This document shows positions 1 through 8,758 of a stretch of 64,000 nt of DNA, one piece after another. The notes beneath the pieces are model-generated. The model had not been told where the DNA came from, did no database searches, and saw only the letters and a list, made by a program, of their open reading frames with translations. The stretch is from the NCBI GenBank assembly GCA_001429555.1, contig LMSR01000014.1, positions 366,766 to 430,765 on the forward strand, given 5' to 3'. The position numbers and the translations under genes were made by a program. This DNA comes from Nocardioides sp. Soil797. Lineage in GTDB: Bacteria; Actinomycetota; Actinomycetes; Propionibacteriales; Nocardioidaceae. The first letter of the stretch is position 1; the number at the start of each line of letters is the position of its first letter.

Positions 1-1
1 C

Positions 2-508
2 GCGGTGGCGATGACCCGCCTGCTGATCTTCTCCACCTGGCAGCACGAGCTCTACGGCGCCCTGACCTCCAGCAGCCACCCGACACTGGCCGCGATCGCG
101 GCCAAGGCCGTCAAGGAGACCGCCTACCACGCCGACCACGCCGCGCACTGGGTGCTGCGACTGGGCGACGGCACCGATGAGTCCCACCGCCGGATGCAGG
201 CGGCGCTGGAGGCGGAGTGGCCGTGGCGCGACGAGCTCTTCGACAACACGTTTCTCAATGAACCAGACCTCAACGTTGCACCACACGACGCACAACTCAT
301 GGTCGACGGCACTGCCGTCGATCCCGCAACACTGCGAGAACCGGTCGAACGGCGACTCGGCGCCGTCCTCGACCAAGCCACGCTGGGCGTGCCCGAGCCC
401 CGGGTCGTGTTCAGCAAGGGACGAGATGGGAGACACACCGAAGTGATGGGCTATCTGCTTTCCGAGATGCAACACCTCCACCGCTCACACCAGGGGGACA
501 CGTGGTGA
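2..508 (+). CDS. paaC: Phenylacetyl-CoA epoxidase subunit PaaC, 3' part
   Basis: The open frame runs in from the left edge, so the N-terminus is missing; about 168 codons remain of a family usually near 250 residues. PaaC is the structural, non-catalytic ferritin-like partner of PaaA in the 1,2-epoxidase that opens phenylacetyl-CoA degradation. The segment KETAYHADHAAHWVLRLGDG followed by a region beginning EAEWPWRDELF is typical of PaaC. The stop overlaps the start of paaD (GTGA), and paaE follows directly, the usual paaABCDE operon order. The GTG at position 5 and the ATG at 11 are internal codons, not the start. Confidence 0.9.
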   Translation, partial: AVAMTRLLIFSTWQHELYGALTSSSHPTLAAIAAKAVKETAYHADHAAHWVLRLGDGTDESHRRMQAALEAEWPWRDELFDNTFLNEPDLNVAPHDAQLMVDGTAVDPATLREPVERRLGAVLDQATLGVPEPRVVFSKGRDGRHTEVMGYLLSEMQHLHRSHQGDTW

Positions 509-987
509 ACGCGACCCTGACCCGCTCCCGGGCCTGGAGCATCGCCGCGGCCGTTCCCGACCCCGAGCTGCCCGTCGTCACCATCGCCGACCTGGGCATC
601 CTGCGTGACGTCACCGAGCACGACCAGGGCTCCGTGCACGTGCGGATCACGCCGACCTATTCCGGGTGTCCGGCGATGGAGACGATCCGCGAAGACATCG
701 TCACGGCGCTCTCCGAGGCCGGGTACCGCCACGTCTGCGTCGAGTTCGTGCTCGCCCCGGCGTGGACCACCGACTGGATGAGCGACGAAGGACGCCGCAA
801 GCTCTCGGCGTACGGCATCGCGCCGCCGGGGCCGCGCCACTCCGTGGAGCTCACCCTGTCGGTGAAGTGCCCGCAGTGCGGCAGTGCGCGCACCCGCGAG
901 CTGAGCCGCTTCGGCTCCACGTCCTGCAAGGCGCTGTGGGTGTGCGGTGACTGTCGGGAGCCGTTCGACCACTTCAAGGCGATCTGA
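502..987 (+). CDS. paaD: Phenylacetate-CoA oxygenase assembly protein PaaD
   Basis: 161 residues. It is an MIP18/DUF59 family protein thought to help load iron or an Fe-S cluster during maturation of the PaaABCE oxygenase. The N-terminal domain carries the family cysteine in TYSGCPA (C56). The C-terminal third is a zinc-ribbon-like module with CPQC at 123-126 and CGDC near 148-151, as in true PaaD rather than SufT. Two adjacent GTG codons (502 and 505) are possible starts; the second gives a 4-base overlap with paaC. Translation is likely coupled. paaE starts immediately after the stop. Confidence 0.92.
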   Translation: MVNATLTRSRAWSIAAAVPDPELPVVTIADLGILRDVTEHDQGSVHVRITPTYSGCPAMETIREDIVTALSEAGYRHVCVEFVLAPAWTTDWMSDEGRRKLSAYGIAPPGPRHSVELTLSVKCPQCGSARTRELSRFGSTSCKALWVCGDCREPFDHFKAI

Positions 988-2055
988 ATGACGAGGCACG
1001 CCGCGTTCCACCCCCTTCGGGTCTCCACGATCGAACCGCTGACCGATGACGCGGTGGCGCTGACCTTCGAGGTGCCCGACGACCTTCGAGGGGCCTACAC
1101 CTGGCGTGCCGGGCAACACCTGACCATCAACTGCGACGACGGCGTACGCCGCAGCTATTCGATCGCCACGTCGCCGACCAGCGGCGTGATGAAGGTCGGC
1201 ATCAAGCGCATCCCGGGAGGCGCGTTCTCCGGGGCCGCGCTCGACCGGCTCCGTCCCGGTGACAGCCTCGAGGTGATGACACCGGCAGGCCGCTTCAGCC
1301 CCGTGGGCGGCGTTGGTCAGCCGCGGTCGTACGCCGCGATCGCTGCCGGGTCGGGCATCACGCCGGTGCTCTCCATCGTGACGTCACTGCTCGAGTCGGA
1401 GCCCGAGGCCGAGGTGACGCTGCTCTACGCGAACCGAAACAGCGGCTCGGTGATGTTCCTCGACGAGGTGCATGACCTCAAGGACCGGTTCCTGACCCGC
1501 TTCCGGGTCGTCCACGTCCTGTCCCGCGAGGAGCAGGAGGTCGAGATGTTCTCCGGGCGCCTCGACGTGGAGCGGATGCAGCGCATCATCGGCTCCTTCC
1601 TGCCGGTCGACTCGGTCGACGAGTGGTTCCTCTGCGGCCCGTTGGAGATGGTCACCGCGTTGCGTGACGAGCTGGTGTCGGCGGGAGCCACATCGGTCCA
1701 CACCGAGCTCTTCCACGCGGAGACCACGCCCCGGCCGCGCCCCACCGAGGACACTGTGGGCGAGGGCGAGTCGGGGGCCGCGAAGGTGACGGTGAGGCTC
1801 GACGGACGCAGTTCGACGTTCTCCCTGGCACGTGGTGGCGCTCCGGTGCTGGAGGCGGCGCTCGCCGTCCGCTCCGATGCACCGTTCGCCTGTCGCGGCG
1901 GGGTCTGCGGTACCTGCCGGGCCAAGGTCGTCTCCGGGACCGTTGAGATGGACACCAACTGGGCGCTCGAGGACGACGAGGTCGCGCGCGGCTACGTGCT
2001 CACCTGCCAGTCCCACCCGACCTCCGACGAAGTGGTCATCGACTACGACGCCTGA
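988..2055 (+). CDS. paaE: Phenylacetate-CoA oxygenase reductase PaaE
   Basis: 355 residues, a normal length. It transfers electrons from NADPH through FAD and a plant-type [2Fe-2S] cluster to the PaaA di-iron site. An N-terminal ferredoxin-reductase domain has the flavin motif RSYS (55-58), a central nucleotide-binding domain contains GSGITPVLSI, and a C-terminal ferredoxin domain has C302, C307, C310 and C340 (CRGGVCGTC plus a distal CQS). The ATG abuts the paaD stop with no gap, so it is the last visible gene of the paa operon. A convergent gene ends at 2165, and no clear terminator hairpin was seen between them. Confidence 0.94.
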   Translation: MTRHAAFHPLRVSTIEPLTDDAVALTFEVPDDLRGAYTWRAGQHLTINCDDGVRRSYSIATSPTSGVMKVGIKRIPGGAFSGAALDRLRPGDSLEVMTPAGRFSPVGGVGQPRSYAAIAAGSGITPVLSIVTSLLESEPEAEVTLLYANRNSGSVMFLDEVHDLKDRFLTRFRVVHVLSREEQEVEMFSGRLDVERMQRIIGSFLPVDSVDEWFLCGPLEMVTALRDELVSAGATSVHTELFHAETTPRPRPTEDTVGEGESGAAKVTVRLDGRSSTFSLARGGAPVLEAALAVRSDAPFACRGGVCGTCRAKVVSGTVEMDTNWALEDDEVARGYVLTCQSHPTSDEVVIDYDA

Positions 2056-2164
2056 TGCCCGAACGCGCCGGCATCGATCACTGACTCTCGGCCGACAGCC
2101 CCTGACGCCGCGTGCAGCAAGGACAGCGCAACAAGACAGGGCAGCAAGGACTGACGTCGCCCGG

Positions 2165-2998
2165 TCACGTGGCAGCGGCGGCCAGTCGGTCTGCATCAAG
2201 GCCGGAGCTGCCGGCGAGCAGCACCGCGCCGGCCACCGAGAGCAGCATGCCGAGCCCCACCACGGGCCACCAGCCGGCACGCAGCTGGTCTTCCAGGAAG
2301 GCGATGCCCACGACGGCCGGAAGGAACGTCTCGGCCAGGATCAGTGCGGCCGTGGTGGGAGCCACCGTGACGCCCTCCAGCGATATCGAGTAGAGCCAGA
2401 ACGCGACCACCCCCAGCACCGGGACAGCGAGAGCGACCACGACGACGGGTGCCGACCACTCGGCGCGTACGCCGCGGACGGCCAGCGCGGAGCCGGCGTA
2501 CCCGCACCCGGCCACGAAGCCGAGCGTCACCATGCGGTGGCTGCGCGCCAGCCCCAGGCCCAGGGCCAGGCACGCGGCGACCAGCAGCCAGGAGACCCCC
2601 GGCAGCAGCCAGCCGGTCGGGGTGTCGCCCGGAGCTCCGGCTCCGGCAGCGACCAGGGCGATGCCGACGGTCACCGCCATGACGGCCATCCATCCGCGCC
2701 GCCCCAACGGTTCGTGCAGGCGGTGGGCCGACCACAGGGCGGTGACCGGCATCGACAGTGAGATCGTGGCCTGGGCGAGGTAGAGCGGCAGGTTCCAGAT
2801 CGCCACCGCATGCAGCACGAAGCCGGCGAGGTAGACCAGCACGACGGCCACCAGGAGGGGACTGGTCAGGGCCATTCGCAGGAAGGCGCTGATCGAGCTG
2901 GTCTCGTCCTCGTGGTTGCGCACGGCCATGGCCTGCCACACCGCGGCGACTCCGAAGAGCACGGCCGAGACCAAGGCCGCCGACAGGCCGATCAGCAT
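2165..2998 (-). CDS. DMT-superfamily (EamA-like) transporter
   Basis: 277 residues with about nine or ten hydrophobic segments spread over the whole length, beginning directly at the N-terminus (LIGLSAALVSAVLFGVAAVW). This fits drug/metabolite transporter proteins of the EamA type, which move small metabolites across the cytoplasmic membrane. The substrate cannot be inferred. It lies 30 bases downstream of the DUF3043 gene on the same strand and may be co-transcribed with it. It converges on paaE. Confidence 0.75.
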   Translation of the reverse strand: MLIGLSAALVSAVLFGVAAVWQAMAVRNHEDETSSISAFLRMALTSPLLVAVVLVYLAGFVLHAVAIWNLPLYLAQATISLSMPVTALWSAHRLHEPLGRRGWMAVMAVTVGIALVAAGAGAPGDTPTGWLLPGVSWLLVAACLALGLGLARSHRMVTLGFVAGCGYAGSALAVRGVRAEWSAPVVVVALAVPVLGVVAFWLYSISLEGVTVAPTTAALILAETFLPAVVGIAFLEDQLRAGWWPVVGLGMLLSVAGAVLLAGSSGLDADRLAAAAT

Positions 2999-3028
2999 GG
3001 TCTCACCGGGCGTGCCGGCCGGGACTCA

Positions 3029-3619
3029 TCAGCGGTAGTGCTCCGGGAGCGGCTGGCCGATCTTCACCTGGGGCTTGGGCAGGCGCAGGAAACGCATGTT
3101 GACCGCGCGCATCACGGCGTACATCGTCACGCCCTTGAGCGGCTCATCGGGGAAGCGCTTGCGGACCTGGCTGCGCACCCGGAACCGGAGGAAGAGGATG
3201 TCACCGACGACCAGCACCAGCGTGATGAACCACAACGTGTTCGCCATCCGCACCGCGCTGTCGCCGAAGAGGCCGTAGCCCATCAGCACGATCACGATCA
3301 GCAGCGGCGCGAGGAGCTCGGTGAACCCCAGTCGGGAGTCGACGTAGTCGCGGATGAAGCGGCGGACGGGCCCCTTGTCCCGCGGCGGCAGGTTCTTCTC
3401 GTCACCGGTGCGCATTGCCTGGCGCACCTTCTGGCTCGATTCCATCCGCAACTCGCGCTGGCGCTTGGCGAGAGCCTTGCGGTCGTTGGGCAGCTTGGCG
3501 CGGGCCCGCGCGGCCGCCTCGGCTTCCCTGCGGGACGGAGTGGGTCGACCCTTGGCCCCCGGACGGTCCTCGTGGACCTCAGGGTCGGGGGTGGATTCGT
3601 TGGTGTTGCGACGGAACAA
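3029..3619 (-). CDS. DUF3043 membrane protein
   Basis: About 196 residues from the TTG at 3619, chosen because members of this family begin with an FRR motif followed by a polar stretch ending GKGRPTPSRREAEAAAR, which is seen here. The ORF extends to an ATG at 3670, but those 17 extra residues look non-homologous. After a charged N-terminal half come two hydrophobic segments (LLAPLLIVIVLMGYGLFG and WFITLVLVVGDILFLRF) and a basic C-terminal tail. The function is unknown. The gene is commonly found beside pspA in actinobacteria, and here the two are divergent with about 160 bases between them. Confidence 0.82.
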   Translation of the reverse strand: MFRRNTNESTPDPEVHEDRPGAKGRPTPSRREAEAAARARAKLPNDRKALAKRQRELRMESSQKVRQAMRTGDEKNLPPRDKGPVRRFIRDYVDSRLGFTELLAPLLIVIVLMGYGLFGDSAVRMANTLWFITLVLVVGDILFLRFRVRSQVRKRFPDEPLKGVTMYAVMRAVNMRFLRLPKPQVKIGQPLPEHYR

Positions 3620-3779
3620 CGCGGCAGCCTTCGAGCGAGGGTGGACTGTGTGCCCCCAGCCTACCGGCACCCGTCTCTCGCCCGTGCTTGCGTTTGGGCC
3701 TAGGGTTGGTGGGAGAGCATCAACCCACCACTGTCATGTCGCCCCGGCGACCAGCCGACCCAAGAGGGGGCCGCATCCG

Positions 3780-4568
3780 ATGAGCCTTTGGAAGCGCTTC
3801 ACGATGATCTTCCGATCCAAGGCCAACAGCGCACTCGACCGCGCCGAAGACCCGCGCGAGGTGCTGGACTACAGCTACCAGCGCCAGCTCGAGCTCCTCT
3901 CGAAGGTACGCCGTGGCGTGGCCGACGTGGCCACCAGCCGAAAGCGTGTCGAGCTGCAGGTCAACCAGCTCGAGCAGCAGCAGACCAAGCTGCAGACCCA
4001 GGCCCAGAAGGCGCTCGACATGGGTCGCGAGGACCTTGCGCGTGAGGCCCTGACCCGCAAGTCCGCGCTGACCGGTCAGATCAACGACCTCAAGACCCAA
4101 CACGCCAACCTGCAGGGTGAGGAGGAGAAGCTCACCCTCGCCCAGCAGCGGCTCAACGCCAAGATCGAGTCCTTCCGCACCCGCAAGGAGACGATCAAGG
4201 CCAACTACACCGCGGCCGAGGCGCAGACCAAGATCAACGAGGCGCTCTCCGGCATCGGCGAGGAGATGGGCGACGTCGGCATGGCCATCCAGCGTGCCGA
4301 GGACAAGACCACCAACATGCAGGCGCGTGCCGGTGCCATCGACGAGCTGATCGCCAGTGGCGCGCTCGACGACGTGTCCAACTCCTCGGGCCAGGACGAC
4401 ATCTCCCGCGAGCTCGACTCGATGAGCTCGCAGGCCGACGTGGAGGCCGAGCTGGCCGCGCTCAAGGGTGGCGGCAGCAAGCCGGCCATCGACTCTCCTG
4501 CCCAGGAGGGCGCGATCCTCGATGCCGAGGCCGAGAAGGTCGAAGGCAACAACGGAGGCCAGGCATGA
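3780..4568 (+). CDS. pspA: PspA/IM30 family phage-shock protein
   Basis: 262 residues from the ATG at 3780. The longer open frame upstream (to 3354) lies over the divergent DUF3043 gene and is not coding. It begins SLWKRFTMIFRSKANSALD, the amphipathic N-terminal helix that binds stressed membranes, followed by long heptad-rich coiled-coil helices typical of this ESCRT-III-like family. The C-terminal 50 residues are acidic and low-complexity. PspA oligomers stabilise the cytoplasmic membrane. A GAGGGGG ribosome site lies about 10 bases upstream. The stop overlaps the next gene by ATGA, so PspA and PspAA are translationally coupled. Confidence 0.93.
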   Translation: MSLWKRFTMIFRSKANSALDRAEDPREVLDYSYQRQLELLSKVRRGVADVATSRKRVELQVNQLEQQQTKLQTQAQKALDMGREDLAREALTRKSALTGQINDLKTQHANLQGEEEKLTLAQQRLNAKIESFRTRKETIKANYTAAEAQTKINEALSGIGEEMGDVGMAIQRAEDKTTNMQARAGAIDELIASGALDDVSNSSGQDDISRELDSMSSQADVEAELAALKGGGSKPAIDSPAQEGAILDAEAEKVEGNNGGQA

Positions 4569-4843
4569 TCGTCCGCATCCTCGGTGAGGGCCAGTTCGAC
4601 GTGGCCGACTCGGCCGTCGACCGACTCAACGCGCTCGATGCCCAGGTCGAGGCCGCCGTCGAGGCCGACGACACCGACGCGTTCTCCGCCGCACTGGGTG
4701 AGCTGCTCGACGTGGTCCGCTCCGTCGGGGTGCCCCATGACGCCGAGGCGATCGACGTCTCCGACGTGGTACTCCCGCCGGCCGACGCGACGGTCGCCGA
4801 GGTGCGCGAGATGCTGTCCGACGACGGCCTGATCCCCGGCTGA
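4565..4843 (+). CDS. pspAA: PspA-associated protein PspAA
   Basis: 92 residues, acidic, beginning MIVRILGEGQFDVAD, which matches the PspAA domain found with PspA in actinobacteria and archaea. The domain is thought to act as a partner of PspA; its biochemical role is not established. The start overlaps the pspA stop by four bases, and htpX starts seven bases after this gene, so all three should be on one transcript. No membrane segment is visible. Confidence 0.88.
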   Translation: MIVRILGEGQFDVADSAVDRLNALDAQVEAAVEADDTDAFSAALGELLDVVRSVGVPHDAEAIDVSDVVLPPADATVAEVREMLSDDGLIPG

Positions 4844-4850
4844 GACGACT

Positions 4851-5795
4851 GTGGCTCACTCCCGCTTCATCAAGGACCGTGGTCTCACCGCGCGGATGAC
4901 CCTGACCATGTTCCTGCTCGGAGCACTCTTCGTGGTGTTCATGGTCGTGCTGATGGGCGCGGCCCTGCAGTCCGGCAACGGCGGGCTGGTGCCGGTCATC
5001 GGCATCGTCGGCATCGGCATCGCGTTCTACCAGTGGTGGAGCTCTGACAAGGTCGCGATGCGGGCCATGCGGGCTCGTGAGGTCTCCCCGGAGGAGGCTC
5101 CCGAGCTGCACGGCATGATCGACCGGCTGTGCACCATGGCCGACATGCCCAAGCCCCGGGTCGGGGTGGCCGACATGGACCTACCGAACGCGTTCGCCAC
5201 CGGCCGCTCGCCGGAACGGGCGGTGGTCTGCGTGACCACCGGCATCCTGCGTCGGCTCGACGCGGAGGAGCTGGAGGGGGTGCTGGCCCACGAGCTGTCC
5301 CACGTCGCCCACCGCGACGTGCTGGTGATGACCGTGGCCTCCTCGGCCGGCATCGTGGCCGGCATGGTCACCCAGTCCGTGCAGTACGGCGGGTTGTCCC
5401 TGCTCGGCGGTGGGCGGGGCCGCAGCAGCAACAACAACGGCGGAGCGCTGCCGTTCTACCTGGTCGCCATCCTGGTCAGCCTGCTCGTCTACGCGGTCAG
5501 CTTCATCCTGACCCGGATGCTCTCGCGCTATCGCGAGCTGTGTGCCGACCGGGCCGGCGCCTACCTCACCATGAAGCCCGGAGCATTGGCCTCGGCCTTG
5601 CAGAAGATCACCGGTGAGATGGCCGCGATCCCGCAGAAGGACCTGCGTGCCTCGAGCGCGATGAACGCCTTCTTCATCGCCCCGGCGATCAGCGGTGCGT
5701 CGCTGAAGACACTGACCTCCACGCACCCGTCCCTCGAGCAGCGCCTGCAGCAGCTGGCCAAGATCCAGGCCGAGCTCGGCCGCCCGATGGGCTGA
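4851..5795 (+). CDS. htpX: Zinc metalloprotease HtpX homologue (M48B)
   Basis: 314 residues from a GTG start. HtpX is a membrane-embedded zinc protease that removes damaged membrane proteins. Two N-terminal hydrophobic helices (about 16-38 and 46-62) precede the protease domain with the zinc motif HELSH at 147-151. A second pair of helices flanks a polar glycine/asparagine-rich insert (RGRSSNNNGG), and the third zinc ligand is likely in YRELCADRAG. It sits between pspAA and pspAB, linking it to the membrane-stress response. Confidence 0.92.
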   Translation: MAHSRFIKDRGLTARMTLTMFLLGALFVVFMVVLMGAALQSGNGGLVPVIGIVGIGIAFYQWWSSDKVAMRAMRAREVSPEEAPELHGMIDRLCTMADMPKPRVGVADMDLPNAFATGRSPERAVVCVTTGILRRLDAEELEGVLAHELSHVAHRDVLVMTVASSAGIVAGMVTQSVQYGGLSLLGGGRGRSSNNNGGALPFYLVAILVSLLVYAVSFILTRMLSRYRELCADRAGAYLTMKPGALASALQKITGEMAAIPQKDLRASSAMNAFFIAPAISGASLKTLTSTHPSLEQRLQQLAKIQAELGRPMG

Positions 5796-5796
5796 C

Positions 5797-6399
5797 ATGG
5801 GCATCTGGGACTCCATCCTCGGTCGCAGCAAGGTGACCCGGGCAAATCTCGACGCGCTCTTCATGGTGCCCTCTGCCGCGGTCACGCTGCAGACCGCGGC
5901 CGGCCTGGAACCGACCGGCACCGGCTCGGTCTGCTTCCGTGGCGCCACGGGCGCAGCCTTCGCGCAGACCCAGGCCGACATCGTCGCCCTGCTCAACGAC
6001 AACCCCGACGCTCCCGACGTCGAGGTCACCCAGGACAGCTTCGGCTTCACCTGGCTGGTCGTGCAGCGCGACCCGACGGACACCGCGGGCCTGTGCACCG
6101 ACCTGCACGCGGTCAACACCACCTTGGAGAGCCAGGGCTTTGCCAGCGGCCTGCTCTGCTCCCTGGTTGCCTTTGCCGACGCGTCGGGTCGCAGGGCCGG
6201 GTTGGTCTACCTCTACAAGCAGGGCACGTTCTATCCGTTCGCACCGGCCGCCGGCAGTGGTGGCGGCATCGACGGGGCTGGTCAGCAGCGCCGTGACAAC
6301 CTGCTGGAGATCCAGATCCGTGACCAGCTCGCCGCCGAGCTGCCGATGGAGCAGGAACTCTCCCGCTGGCTCGCCGTCTGGGGAGCCCCCGGCCTCTGA
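5797..6399 (+). CDS. pspAB: PspA-associated protein PspAB
   Basis: 200 residues. It begins MGIWDSILGRSKVTRANLDALF, characteristic of the PspAB family encoded in PspA-PspAA-HtpX-PspAB neighbourhoods. The protein is soluble by sequence. The family's molecular role is unknown, though consistent linkage points to the same membrane-stress pathway. The ATG begins one base after the htpX stop. It is the last gene of the unit, followed by a hairpin at 6454-6484 and the convergent nadA. Confidence 0.88.
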   Translation: MGIWDSILGRSKVTRANLDALFMVPSAAVTLQTAAGLEPTGTGSVCFRGATGAAFAQTQADIVALLNDNPDAPDVEVTQDSFGFTWLVVQRDPTDTAGLCTDLHAVNTTLESQGFASGLLCSLVAFADASGRRAGLVYLYKQGTFYPFAPAAGSGGGIDGAGQQRRDNLLEIQIRDQLAAELPMEQELSRWLAVWGAPGL

Positions 6400-6453
6400 C
6401 GGGCCAGCCCCACCTGGGTCCTCGGGGCTGAGCGCCGTCCGTTCAGACGACAA

Positions 6454-6484
6454 CGTCCTGCGTCCCGGTTGTGCACGCAGGACG
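6454..6484. terminator. Hairpin between convergent pspAB and nadA
   Basis: Perfect 10-base-pair arms, CGTCCTGCGT at 6454-6463 and ACGCAGGACG at 6475-6484, enclose an 11-base loop. It lies between two convergent genes, a common place for bidirectional terminators, but there is no clear T-tract on either side, so factor-independent termination is uncertain. Confidence 0.4.
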
Positions 6485-6510
6485 CGAGGCAGTACGTCGT
6501 ACGTCGTGAG

Positions 6511-7683
6511 TCAGTCGCGTGCGCTCTTGCCGGGGAGCTGGAGCATCCGCTGGAGCGCGATGTCGGCGAACTTCTCGGTCTCGTCGTCAACGTCGATGAC
6601 GTTGACCTCGTTGCCCTCGACCAGCGACTCCAAGGCCCACACGAGGTGGGGCAGGTCGATCCGGTTCATGGTGGAGCAGAAACAGACGGTTCGGTCGAGG
6701 AACGCGATCTTCTTGTCGGGGTGGGCATCGGCCAGGCGCTTGACGAGGTTGAGCTCGGTGCCGATCGCCCAGCTGGAGCCGGCCGGAGCCGCCTCGATGG
6801 TCTTGATGATGAACTCGGTCGAGCCAACCAGGTCGGCCTTGATGACCACCTCGTGCTTGCACTCGGGGTGGACCAGGATGTTGATGTCGGGGTCCTTCGC
6901 GCGCAGCTCGTCGACCACTTCGGGGCTGAACTTGCCGTGGACGGAGCAGTGTCCCTTCCACAGGATCATCTTCGCGTCTCGCAGCTGCTCGTCGGTCAGC
7001 CCACCCTTGGGCTTGAAGGGGTTCCACACGACGCAGTCGTCGAGGGAGTAGCCCATCTTGAGCACGGCCGTGTTGCGTCCGAGGTGTTGGTCGGGGAAGA
7101 ACAGGACCTTGGCGTCGGGCTTCTGCGCGAAGGCCCACTCGAGCGCGACGTCGGCGTTGCTCGACGTACACACGGCGCCGCCGTTCTTGCCACAGAACGC
7201 CTTGATGTCGGCGGTCGAGTTCATGTAGGTGATCGGCACGACCTGGTCCTGCACGCCGGCGTCGGCCAGCGCGTCCCAGGCGTCCTCCACCTGGGACAGG
7301 CGGGCCATGTCGGCCATCGAGCAACCGGCAGCCAGGTCGGGCAGGATCACCTTCTGCTTGTCGGAGGTGAGGATGTCGGCCGACTCGGCCATGAAGTGCA
7401 CGCCGCAGAAGACGATGTACTCCGCCTCCGGGCGGGCCGCGGCGTCGCGGGCCAGCTTGAAGGAGTCGCCGGTGACGTCGGCGAACTGGATGACCTCGTC
7501 ACGCTGGTAGTGGTGACCGAGCACGAACACCTTGTCGCCCAGGGCGGCCTTGGCCGCTTCGGCACGGGCGACCAGGTCGGGGTCGGAGGCCGGGGGCAGG
7601 TCACCGGGGCACTCGACGCCACGCTCGGTGGAGAGATCCTTGCCCTTGCCCAGCGGGAGGAGCGGAAGCTCGACAGTCGTCAT
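6511..7683 (-). CDS. nadA: Quinolinate synthase NadA
   Basis: 390 residues, the long form usual in actinobacteria. It condenses iminoaspartate with dihydroxyacetone phosphate to quinolinate in de novo NAD synthesis, using a [4Fe-4S] cluster. Likely cluster cysteines are seen in CGVHFMAES, near GCSMADM, in HPECKHEVV and in CFCSTMNRID. GHHYQRDEVIQFAD near the N-terminus is a family hallmark. nadB and nadC are not adjacent, so the gene appears to be transcribed alone. Confidence 0.95.
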   Translation of the reverse strand: MTTVELPLLPLGKGKDLSTERGVECPGDLPPASDPDLVARAEAAKAALGDKVFVLGHHYQRDEVIQFADVTGDSFKLARDAAARPEAEYIVFCGVHFMAESADILTSDKQKVILPDLAAGCSMADMARLSQVEDAWDALADAGVQDQVVPITYMNSTADIKAFCGKNGGAVCTSSNADVALEWAFAQKPDAKVLFFPDQHLGRNTAVLKMGYSLDDCVVWNPFKPKGGLTDEQLRDAKMILWKGHCSVHGKFSPEVVDELRAKDPDINILVHPECKHEVVIKADLVGSTEFIIKTIEAAPAGSSWAIGTELNLVKRLADAHPDKKIAFLDRTVCFCSTMNRIDLPHLVWALESLVEGNEVNVIDVDDETEKFADIALQRMLQLPGKSARD

Positions 7684-7725
7684 GGGCTCATCCTAGATGG
7701 GCACCGCCTGCTTGCGCGTCCCGGC

Positions 7726-8625
7726 TCAGAGCAACGAGCCGTGGTGGAGGTACGCCGTGGGCGGCTTCATGCCGCGCACCATCAGGTAGCCGCGGTGGTG
7801 GATCGACAGCCGCGCGGCCAACCCGACGTCGACGGCCCAGTGGTTGGCCGAGGTGATGTGACCGACCTCGAGGGTGGCACCGGTAGGGGTGGAGGCCAGC
7901 GCCTCCCACATCAGGTCCACGGCGGTACGCCGGCTGGTGGCGGCCAGCAGCACCGGTGCGCCGTGGTCATCGACATAGGCATACCCGGATCCGGTGGAAC
8001 GTTCGGTGACGACGAGGCGGAAGTCGCCGGCGAGGAAGTCGTGGTCGGGACCGTGGGCGGCGCCGCGGGTCTGCCGGTCGATCGAGTCCATCAGGTCGCG
8101 GTCGCCGAGCGATCCCTCGCGCACCTTCTCGACCACTGGGATCGCGGATCTGTCGAGCCTGCCGTGCAGGCTCGTCTGCGCGTGCAGCTCGAAGCCGGCC
8201 AAGCGGTAGCGGCGCAATGCCAAGGGGTCGTCGGAAGCAGCGAGCATCCCGCGCAGGCAGCCGCGTCCGTGGTGGAGGGCGGCGGCGAGCAACTGGGTAC
8301 CGATGCCCTGCCCCTGCATGCCCGGGCGGACCACGTAGGAGGAGAGGATCCACATCTTCTCCCGGGTGAACGAGGTGGCGAACCCGACGATCTCGTCGCC
8401 CCGGGTGGCCGCCCAGCAACCGCCCGGGTCGGTGCCGATGAGGTGGTGGGTGCGCCGGATCCAGCTCGCGGCCCGGTCCGCCGGACGCAGCTGGGGGTCG
8501 GGCCAGGCGCGTTGGTGGGTCCGCAGGTCGAGCTCGAGGAAACCCTCGGCGGAGAGACGCTCGACCAGAGGGACGTCGTCATGGCGGAGCGGACGAATCA
8601 GGACGTCATGCGTCGTGGTGCTCAT
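7726..8625 (-). CDS. GNAT-family N-acetyltransferase
   Basis: 299 residues from the ATG at 8625. The open frame extends upstream but into the divergent glycerate kinase region. The N-terminal domain has the acetyl-CoA loop VVRPGMQGQGIGTQLL (98-113, pantetheine motif QGQGIGT), so this is a GNAT enzyme. The C-terminal half looks like a second, degenerate GNAT-like domain of the kind seen in two-domain acetyltransferases. The substrate is unknown. The start region contains GACGTCATGCG, also found in an inverted repeat just upstream at 8638-8663. Confidence 0.82.
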   Translation of the reverse strand: MSTTTHDVLIRPLRHDDVPLVERLSAEGFLELDLRTHQRAWPDPQLRPADRAASWIRRTHHLIGTDPGGCWAATRGDEIVGFATSFTREKMWILSSYVVRPGMQGQGIGTQLLAAALHHGRGCLRGMLAASDDPLALRRYRLAGFELHAQTSLHGRLDRSAIPVVEKVREGSLGDRDLMDSIDRQTRGAAHGPDHDFLAGDFRLVVTERSTGSGYAYVDDHGAPVLLAATSRRTAVDLMWEALASTPTGATLEVGHITSANHWAVDVGLAARLSIHHRGYLMVRGMKPPTAYLHHGSLL

Positions 8626-8637
8626 GGCCACCACCTT

Positions 8638-8663
8638 GCATGACGTTGCGCGAGACGTCATGC
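8638..8663. promoter_or_regulatory. Inverted repeat, possible operator
   Basis: GCATGACGT (8638-8646), an 8-base spacer and ACGTCATGC (8655-8663) form perfect 9-base arms in the divergent gap between the acetyltransferase and glycerate kinase genes. A further copy of GACGTCATGCG lies at 8602-8612 inside the acetyltransferase start region. The layout resembles a dimeric repressor site; the protein that binds it is unknown. Confidence 0.45.
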
Positions 8664-8758
8664 GCAAGGGTTGCCCGGACGACCAAGGCGTATGACTTTG
8701 CGGGGTGCCGGACGGGAGTCGTCGCGGGTCGGCGCATCGGGCTCGGCATGATGGGGGC

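Noticed and set aside
6469..8643. A 724-residue plus-strand frame over nadA
   Set aside because: It is a shadow of nadA and the acetyltransferase on the minus strand, with a skewed Arg/Val/Gly/Asp composition and no recognised motif.
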